Shown here piece by piece: positions 1 to 4,316 of a DNA stretch of 6,675 bases (the first letter of the stretch is position 1; each line of letters begins with the position of its first letter). This stretch comes from Terriglobia bacterium (lineage in GTDB: Bacteria; Acidobacteriota; Terriglobia; UBA7540): assembly GCA_030042795.1 (NCBI GenBank), contig JASHYZ010000636.1, forward strand, positions 1 through 6,675, read 5' to 3'. The notes under the pieces were generated by a model. It was not told the origin of the DNA. It did no database searches and saw only the letters and a list, made by a program, of their open reading frames with translations. A program made the position numbers and the translations under genes.

Positions 1-167
1 CCTTCGCGTTCGAGGTGCGCCAAGAAGCGATAAGCCGTGCTTTTGTTGATCCCGGCTTCTGTGCTGATGGTCTTAAGGTCAAGCCCGAAGGGATGGCTTT
101 GCAAGAGATCAAAAATTCTCAGAACCTTGCGCAAAACACCGTCGGGAGCTGATTTTGACTCGCGCAT
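1..167 (-). CDS. IclR-family transcriptional regulator, N-terminal part (cut by window edge)
   Basis: Reading the minus strand from ATG at 167-165 gives 55 codons that run off the left edge without a stop. The product starts MRESKSAPDGVLRKVLRIFDL and reaches a winged helix-turn-helix: helix 1 at about residues 11-23, 'LDLKTISTEAGI' at about 29-40, and a recognition helix 'NKSTAYRFLAHLEREG' at about 41-56. The pattern '(L)xKxLxIxxLL...I(S)xxxG(I/L)xKSTxYRxLxxLExxG' is characteristic of the IclR DNA-binding domain. The C-terminal effector-binding domain lies outside the window, so the ligand cannot be inferred. An in-frame TGA lies about 15 bases upstream of the ATG, so this is the most 5' ATG possible; the ribosome binding site is weak. 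The gene diverges from the receptor gene at 460, across 292 bp carrying two palindromes, the usual layout for an IclR regulator controlling its neighbour and itself. Confidence 0.85.
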   Translation of the reverse strand, partial: MRESKSAPDGVLRKVLRIFDLLQSHPFGLDLKTISTEAGINKSTAYRFLAHLERE

Positions 168-189
168 CTCTGGAACCCATCAGCCCGCT

Positions 190-218
190 AGCATAACGCT
201 TCGCGATGTGAAATACAA
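190..218 (-). promoter_or_regulatory. Candidate promoter of the IclR gene
   Basis: On the minus strand TTGTAT (218-213) and TATGCT (195-190) are separated by exactly 17 bases. The -35 match to TTGACA is poor (3 of 6) and the -10 match is fair (4 of 6). The predicted transcript would start near 183, leaving a leader of about 16 bases before the ATG at 167. The -35 lies within the palindrome at 209-224, so a bound regulator would block it, consistent with autorepression. Called from consensus alone. Confidence 0.35.
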
Positions 219-224
219 ATTTCA
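209..224. promoter_or_regulatory. Palindromic operator candidate, site 1 (IclR-proximal)
   Basis: The sequence is TGAAAT-ACAA-ATTTCA: two perfect 6-base arms around 4 bases. It lies 42-57 bases upstream of the IclR start codon and covers that gene's candidate -35. It matches site 2 (344-360) at 12 of 16 aligned positions, including the first eight bases. IclR-family operators are commonly AT-rich palindromes of about this length (family knowledge). Binding by the adjacent regulator is inferred from position and from the repeated motif. Confidence 0.55.
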
Positions 225-343
225 GTAGTCAAAACAAGGCAATCGGCGACTACCTATTTGAATTACGCTGCCTTCGTTGAGTCAAATTAGCAGGCGGAGG
301 CTGCTTCCTTTAAGTGAATCCATCTACTCAGCATTTTACCCTT

Positions 344-360
344 TGAAATACGTATTTGCA
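344..360. promoter_or_regulatory. Palindromic operator candidate, site 2 (receptor-proximal)
   Basis: TGAAATACGTATTTGCA contains the perfect 12-base palindrome AAATACGTATTT at 346-357. With the single extra G at 358 removed it would be the fully symmetric 16-mer TGAAATACGTATTTCA, of which site 1 differs only in its centre. It ends 15 bases before the -35 box of the receptor promoter candidate (376-381). This upstream position suits activation or looping-type repression better than direct occlusion; the sign of control is not visible. Confidence 0.55.
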
Positions 361-375
361 TATTAAAGTTTTTTC

Positions 376-403
376 TTGACATGTCATCTCACCACGTGAT
401 ATT
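376..403 (+). promoter_or_regulatory. Candidate promoter of the TonB-dependent receptor gene
   Basis: A perfect -35 hexamer TTGACA (376-381) is followed after 16 bases by GATATT (398-403), a 4 of 6 match to TATAAT. Transcription would begin near 410, giving a leader of about 50 bases. The region just upstream (361-375) is AT-rich with a run of six T. The -35 is embedded in the perfect 10-base palindrome TGACATGTCA (377-386), which might be another protein site. A second TTGACA at 403-408 has no -10 at suitable spacing. Confidence 0.5.
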
Positions 404-448
404 TGACACAGACACTCATACTACCGGTGTCGGTGGACCGGCATTAGC

Positions 449-454
449 GAGGTG
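449..454 (+). promoter_or_regulatory. Ribosome binding site of the receptor gene
   Basis: GAGGTG lies five bases before the ATG at 460 and matches the anti-Shine-Dalgarno core well. It supports 460 as the start, in agreement with the signal peptide that begins directly there. A weak 5-bp hairpin (CCGGT at 424-428, ACCGG at 437-441) lies just upstream in the leader and does not cover the site. Confidence 0.7.
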
Positions 455-459
455 CTGAT

Positions 460-3400
460 ATGAAGCGCTCGACAAGACTGTTTTCTTTCTTTGGCAAAGG
501 TTCGCTGCTCGTCGTGCTCGTTGCTGCATTCAGCTTGTTTTTGGCGGTCCCCGCAATTTGGGCGCAGCGCTCGGCAGCGGCTATCAACGGTACCATTCGT
601 GAGTCGACGGGTGGTGTCGTCCCGCAGGCGAGCCTGGTCTTGACGAACACGGTGACCAACGTCACGCAATCCGCCGCCACCAATGACACGGGCGATTACG
701 TTATCCTCGACATCCTTCCGGGCGCTTACACCTTGAAGGCTTCCAAGGCGGGATTTCAGACCGTTACCCAGGGGCCATTCACTCTTGAAGTCAATCAGAC
801 CACCACGTTCGACTTCATCCTGCCGGTGGGCGCCACGTCGCAAAGCGTTACGGTGCAGGCCACGGCTGCAGCCATTGAGACTTCGACGGCGGAATTAGGT
901 TCGGTGGTGGGTCAAAACATGGTCAACGACCTGCCTCTGAATGGGAGAAACTTCACCCAATTGCTGGAGCTTACCCCTGGCGTTAGCCCCATCAGCACCG
1001 CGCAGAATAGCGGAGGATGGGGTGGACAGCCGCTCGGTAGCTTTACCTTCCCTTCGGTCAACGGCCAATCCAATCGCAGCAATCTTTTCCTGATGGATGG
1101 AATTAACAACCAGGGTTCGTTTGAGAGCACTTACAATATTGCTCCCCAGATCGATGATATCGAAGAGTTCAAGGTGCAGTCCCACAATGATGAAGCCCAG
1201 TTTGGCGCAGCGCTAGGGGGAATTGTTAACCTGGTGACCAAAAGCGGGACCAATGCCTTCCACGGCGATGGCTTTGACTTCCTCCGCAACCGCGTGCTTG
1301 ACGCCCGGGGCTTCTTCCTGCCGCCCACCCAGCCGAAGCAAGCATTCGTGCAGAACCAGTTCGGCGGAACCATCGGCGGTCCTGTCTACATCCCTCACGT
1401 TTACGACGGCAGGAACCGGACGTTCTTCTACGGCTCGTACGAGGGCTACCGCAACCACACCGCCTCGTCGGAATTGACGCGCGTGCCGACCCCGTCGGAA
1501 CTGTCAGGAGACCTGAGTGATTTCACCGACGCGAATGGAAACCTCATCCCAATCTACAACCCTTTCAGCACCACGCCAGACCCCAACCACCCCGGCTATT
1601 CCATCTTGACCCCGTTCCAGGGGAACATCATTCCCCAGAACTTGATCAGCCCGGCGGCGCTGGCCTACGCAAAATCCTGGCCCGCGCCCGTCAACACCGG
1701 CTTTCCTCAATATAACGCGCTTGACACCGAGCCTACCATCACGCGACAGGACGAAGTGAGCATGAGGTTCGACGAGACGTTAACGAGCCACGACAACCTT
1801 TTTGTCCGTTGGACTGGCCTGGACCAGCCCGTGACCGGTCCCAACGGTTTCGCGGGATATAATTACGGCGTGTTTTTCCACACCGATAACCTGGCCACCA
1901 TGTGGACTCACACCTTTGGCGGCAGCGCGGTTTTGGATTTGGAATTAGGGCGCAACATCGCCAATTACATTAATCCGTCCTACTACACCAACCTTCCCGC
2001 GAGCTTCAACTCAAGTGTAGGCTTCGCCAGCGACTTTGCGGGAGATTTCATTGGCGGGGCGAGCGTGGTGCCGAGCATCGGCATCCCGGATTTTGCCAGC
2101 GGAGGGACGGGTGTCAGCAATACCACCATGTCTGACATGTGGGAGTTCAAAGGTGATTTCTCCAAACTCGTCGGGCGCCACACGCTCAAGATGGGAGCGG
2201 ACTTCACGAGCAACAATGCTGATGCTCTCTATGAGAGCGCCAACGTGGGATTCGCCAATAGCGAAACCTCGTGTACTTTCTGCTACGGTGTTACAAACCC
2301 AGGCGGCATCGGGTTTGCCTCGTTCCTGCTCGATGTGCCGGACAACGCCGGCCGACGCGATGTGCACGAGACTGAGCACGGCGGGTGGGTGGATGGCTTC
2401 TACTTCCAGGACTCGTGGAAGGCTACGGATAGGCTCACTGTGAATTTAGGCTTGCGATATGACGTTACCCTCATGCCCATCTATGGAAACAACAAGGAGA
2501 ATACTGACACGACGGGCGACGTGGACTTCAATAACGGCACCTACGTTCTCCAGAAGATGGTGCCGGCCTGTAACGCTCCCAGCGTGGTAGCGCCGTGCAT
2601 TCCGGGCGGGACCTTGCCGGACCATGTGGTGATTACCCCTCATTCGAATCACGCGCTATACAACAACACCTATGATAATTGGCAGCCGCGCGTAGGCATC
2701 GCCTACCGGTTGCGCCCGACTCTGGTAATCCATGCCTCCTACGGGCGATTCTTTGATAACTGGGCGGCGGACACGCAGACGGCGCAGAACACCGAAGGCT
2801 CCTGGCCGCAGCTCGGGCAACTTCTGGTGAACAACTTGAACCATAATGAGGTGCCCACTGTCGCCCTTGAGAACCCGTTTGCGGGCGCTTCGACGGCCGG
2901 AGTGCCGGCGCCCAGTCCCTTCTTGAGCAGCGGGTTTGTCGAGTGGTATATGAATCCCCTGCAAAAGAACCCCTATTCTGACCAGTGGACGTTCGGGTTC
3001 GAGAAGCAACTGGGCACCAACACCACGATCACGGCGAACTATGTGGGCTCCCAGAGCCGGCGGTTGGATGTCGGTGGCAATTGGAACGTGGCCGAGACCC
3101 CGGGGCCTGGCCCCATTGACACACACCAGGCAAATGGAGCTACCTGGACGCCCGACCCGCGCCAGCCCTACCCCTACATCCCTCCCACTTATTATGATCG
3201 GGACACCGGATATGCGAATTACAATGCGTTCCAGTTCTCCCTGGATCATAAGACTTCGAAGGGTTTCTCGTACCTTCTGTCCTATACGTATTCCAAGACC
3301 ATGAACACGGGGACTGACGGATGGTATGGCGCTGACGGCGGAGCTCCTCAAACGCCTTACGACCTGAGCGGAGATTATTCAGTGGCTGGCTTCGACCTGA

Positions 3401-3948
3401 CCCATATCCTTTCCTACAGTTGGGTTTATGAATTGCCGTTCGGTAATGGCCAGCACTGGAGCTCGAACAGCAGGGTGTTGAATGACGTGGCCGGTGGCTG
3501 GCGGTTCAACGGGATCTTTTTCACTTCCAGCGGGCAGCCGTTCAATGTGTCCTCCAGCGGAGATATCGCCAACACGGGTAATATCGTTCAGCGCGATAAC
3601 AGGCTGCAGGGTGTTCCAGCCTTCTTGAATAAGGGGCAGGCATCACCGGGTGGAATGTATTGGCTAAACCCGGCGGCATTCGTCAATCCCCCTATTTATA
3701 CTTATGGAACGGAAGGGCGAAATGATCTTCGGATGGACTGGCCGCGGAATTTTGACCTCTCTCTGTTCCGGACATTCCGCATTACGGAAAGCAAAGACTT
3801 GGAGTTTCGTGCCGAGATGTTTAACGCTTTCAACACTCCAAGGTTCGGACAACCCGACTCAACGGTGGGCGACCAGTACTTCGGCCAAGTCAGTTCTCAG
3901 GCCAACCAGCCTCGTATCGTCCAGCTCGCCTTGAAGTTTTATTTCTAG
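460..3948 (+). CDS. Oar-like TonB-dependent outer-membrane receptor with N-terminal carboxypeptidase-regulatory-like domain
   Basis: The 1162-residue product is complete and of usual length for acidobacterial Oar-like receptors (about 1050-1250). Residues 1-35 are a Sec signal peptide: MKRSTR n-region, hydrophobic core 'SLLVVLVAAFSLFLAV', probable cleavage at AIWA|Q. Residues about 38-125 form a carboxypeptidase-regulatory-like (CNA-B-type) beta sandwich ('NGTIRESTGGVVPQASL...GDYVILDILPGAYTL'). A TonB-box-like 'SVTVQA' is at 129-134. The plug follows, with LPLNGRNF at 158-165 and 'IVNLVTKSGTNAFHG' at 255-269. The rest is a large beta-barrel with many aromatic, Tyr/Asn-rich strands, 'RAEMFNAFNTPRFGQPD' near the end and a terminal ...ALKFYF outer-membrane signal. 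Two Cys pairs (605/608 and 704/713) lie in predicted loops. It should move a substrate across the outer membrane using TonB-ExbBD energy; the ligand is unknown, though such receptors in this phylum often go with polysaccharide or peptide use. Divergent IclR control hints at a carbon-source-responsive role. Confidence 0.92.
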   Translation: MKRSTRLFSFFGKGSLLVVLVAAFSLFLAVPAIWAQRSAAAINGTIRESTGGVVPQASLVLTNTVTNVTQSAATNDTGDYVILDILPGAYTLKASKAGFQTVTQGPFTLEVNQTTTFDFILPVGATSQSVTVQATAAAIETSTAELGSVVGQNMVNDLPLNGRNFTQLLELTPGVSPISTAQNSGGWGGQPLGSFTFPSVNGQSNRSNLFLMDGINNQGSFESTYNIAPQIDDIEEFKVQSHNDEAQFGAALGGIVNLVTKSGTNAFHGDGFDFLRNRVLDARGFFLPPTQPKQAFVQNQFGGTIGGPVYIPHVYDGRNRTFFYGSYEGYRNHTASSELTRVPTPSELSGDLSDFTDANGNLIPIYNPFSTTPDPNHPGYSILTPFQGNIIPQNLISPAALAYAKSWPAPVNTGFPQYNALDTEPTITRQDEVSMRFDETLTSHDNLFVRWTGLDQPVTGPNGFAGYNYGVFFHTDNLATMWTHTFGGSAVLDLELGRNIANYINPSYYTNLPASFNSSVGFASDFAGDFIGGASVVPSIGIPDFASGGTGVSNTTMSDMWEFKGDFSKLVGRHTLKMGADFTSNNADALYESANVGFANSETSCTFCYGVTNPGGIGFASFLLDVPDNAGRRDVHETEHGGWVDGFYFQDSWKATDRLTVNLGLRYDVTLMPIYGNNKENTDTTGDVDFNNGTYVLQKMVPACNAPSVVAPCIPGGTLPDHVVITPHSNHALYNNTYDNWQPRVGIAYRLRPTLVIHASYGRFFDNWAADTQTAQNTEGSWPQLGQLLVNNLNHNEVPTVALENPFAGASTAGVPAPSPFLSSGFVEWYMNPLQKNPYSDQWTFGFEKQLGTNTTITANYVGSQSRRLDVGGNWNVAETPGPGPIDTHQANGATWTPDPRQPYPYIPPTYYDRDTGYANYNAFQFSLDHKTSKGFSYLLSYTYSKTMNTGTDGWYGADGGAPQTPYDLSGDYSVAGFDLTHILSYSWVYELPFGNGQHWSSNSRVLNDVAGGWRFNGIFFTSSGQPFNVSSSGDIANTGNIVQRDNRLQGVPAFLNKGQASPGGMYWLNPAAFVNPPIYTYGTEGRNDLRMDWPRNFDLSLFRTFRITESKDLEFRAEMFNAFNTPRFGQPDSTVGDQYFGQVSSQANQPRIVQLALKFYF

Positions 3949-3949
3949 A

Positions 3950-3973
3950 CCTCTAGACTCTTAAGTCTGGAGG
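3950..3973 (+). terminator. Terminator-like hairpin after the receptor gene
   Basis: The arms CCTCTAGACT (3950-3959) and AGTCTGGAGG (3964-3973) pair over 10 bp with one G-U wobble around the loop CTTA. The hairpin starts two bases after the TAG stop. No T-run follows (next bases GCGTACGAAG), so it is not a classical intrinsic terminator; it may mark the 3' end or protect the mRNA. Confidence 0.5.
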
Positions 3974-4104
3974 GCGTACGAAGAAGAACCTTGCGGCTAC
4001 TTTTCGACGGGGGGTGCGGCAGGATTTCAGCATCGGTGGCCGCGCCTCCCAACTTCTCCGGTATACGTTCCCGGGTTTAGCAGAGTATGGAAAAACTCGC
4101 CCAA
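3974..4104. other. Intergenic stretch without recognisable features
   Basis: No gene, RNA or clear promoter is visible here. The frame used by the downstream TPR gene stays open through part of this stretch, but the translation has no recognisable character. TATGGA at 4086-4091 could be a -10 box, but no acceptable -35 lies 16-18 bases upstream, so no promoter is called for the TPR gene. Confidence 0.4.
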
Positions 4105-4185
4105 CCTGTCATTCCGAGGCTTTGACCTTGCTCAGCCTCCCTGAGCGAAGCCGAAGGGAGGAGCCGAAGACGACGAGGAATCTCG
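4105..4185 (+). repeat. Repeat module 1 (CTGTCATTCCGAG ... GAGGAATCTC type)
   Basis: It opens with CCTGTCATTCCGAGG and closes with GAGGAATCTCG. The centre holds a perfect 7-bp stem, CCTCCCT (4136-4142) with AGGGAGG (4155-4161), around a 12-base loop containing GAGCGAAGCC. ATTCC near the left end pairs with GGAAT near the right end. The layout matches a dispersed intergenic repeat that folds into a branched hairpin; the exact boundary with module 2 is uncertain. Confidence 0.55.
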
Positions 4186-4240
4186 TACTCCCTCGTGTTT
4201 CTGCGAAACAAATGCAGGGATTCTTCGCTGTCGCTCTCTC
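4186..4240. repeat. Repeat module 2 (hairpin plus GGGATTCTTCGC tail)
   Basis: A perfect 6-bp hairpin TGTTTC-TGC-GAAACA (4196-4210) is followed by a GGGATTCTTCGCTGTCGCTC tail (4217-4236). The reverse complement of that tail reads like the common 'GAGCGAAGCGAAGAATCCC' dispersed motif, so modules 1 and 2 may be the two halves of one longer inverted element. An ATG at 4212 here is in frame with the TPR gene but has no ribosome binding site. Confidence 0.45.
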
Positions 4241-4255
4241 GAAAACCGCCTCTCG

Positions 4256-4315
4256 CTGTCATTCCCGCGAAGGCGGGAATCCAGCCCTGGACCCCCGCCT
4301 ACGCGGGGGTGACAG
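4256..4315. repeat. 60-bp double-hairpin (REP/BIME-like) repeat
   Basis: Two 29-base half-units, 4256-4284 and 4287-4315, lie head to head around a CC dinucleotide. Outer ends are CTGTCA and TGACAG; inner ends are CCAG and CTGG. Each half has its own perfect 8-bp stem with a 4-base loop: ATTCCCGC/GCGGGAAT (4261-4268 with 4273-4280) and ACCCCCGC/GCGGGGGT (4291-4298 with 4303-4310). The motif closely resembles the widespread CTGTCATTCCCGCGAAGGCG repeat family. It is transcribed if the TPR gene reads from upstream. Confidence 0.75.
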
Positions 4316-4316
4316 A

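Noticed and set aside
37..228. Plus-strand 63-codon open frame at the left end
   Set aside because: It overlaps the IclR coding sequence antisense and runs into the operator; the IclR reading has clear family motifs.
259..267. TGAATTACG as a third regulator half-site
   Set aside because: It resembles only one arm of the operator, with one mismatch and no matching second arm, so chance is a sufficient explanation.
403..408. Second perfect TTGACA as a receptor promoter
   Set aside because: The bases 16-18 downstream have no resemblance to a -10 box, and the leader would be too short.
2656..3351. Minus-strand open frame of 231 codons inside the receptor gene
   Set aside because: It lies fully within the receptor barrel region and has a low-complexity Arg/Val/Gly-rich translation with no recognisable motif.
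4256..4315. Possible CRISPR repeats
   Set aside because: The two similar units are inverted rather than direct, there is no spacer, and the motif belongs to a dispersed hairpin repeat family.
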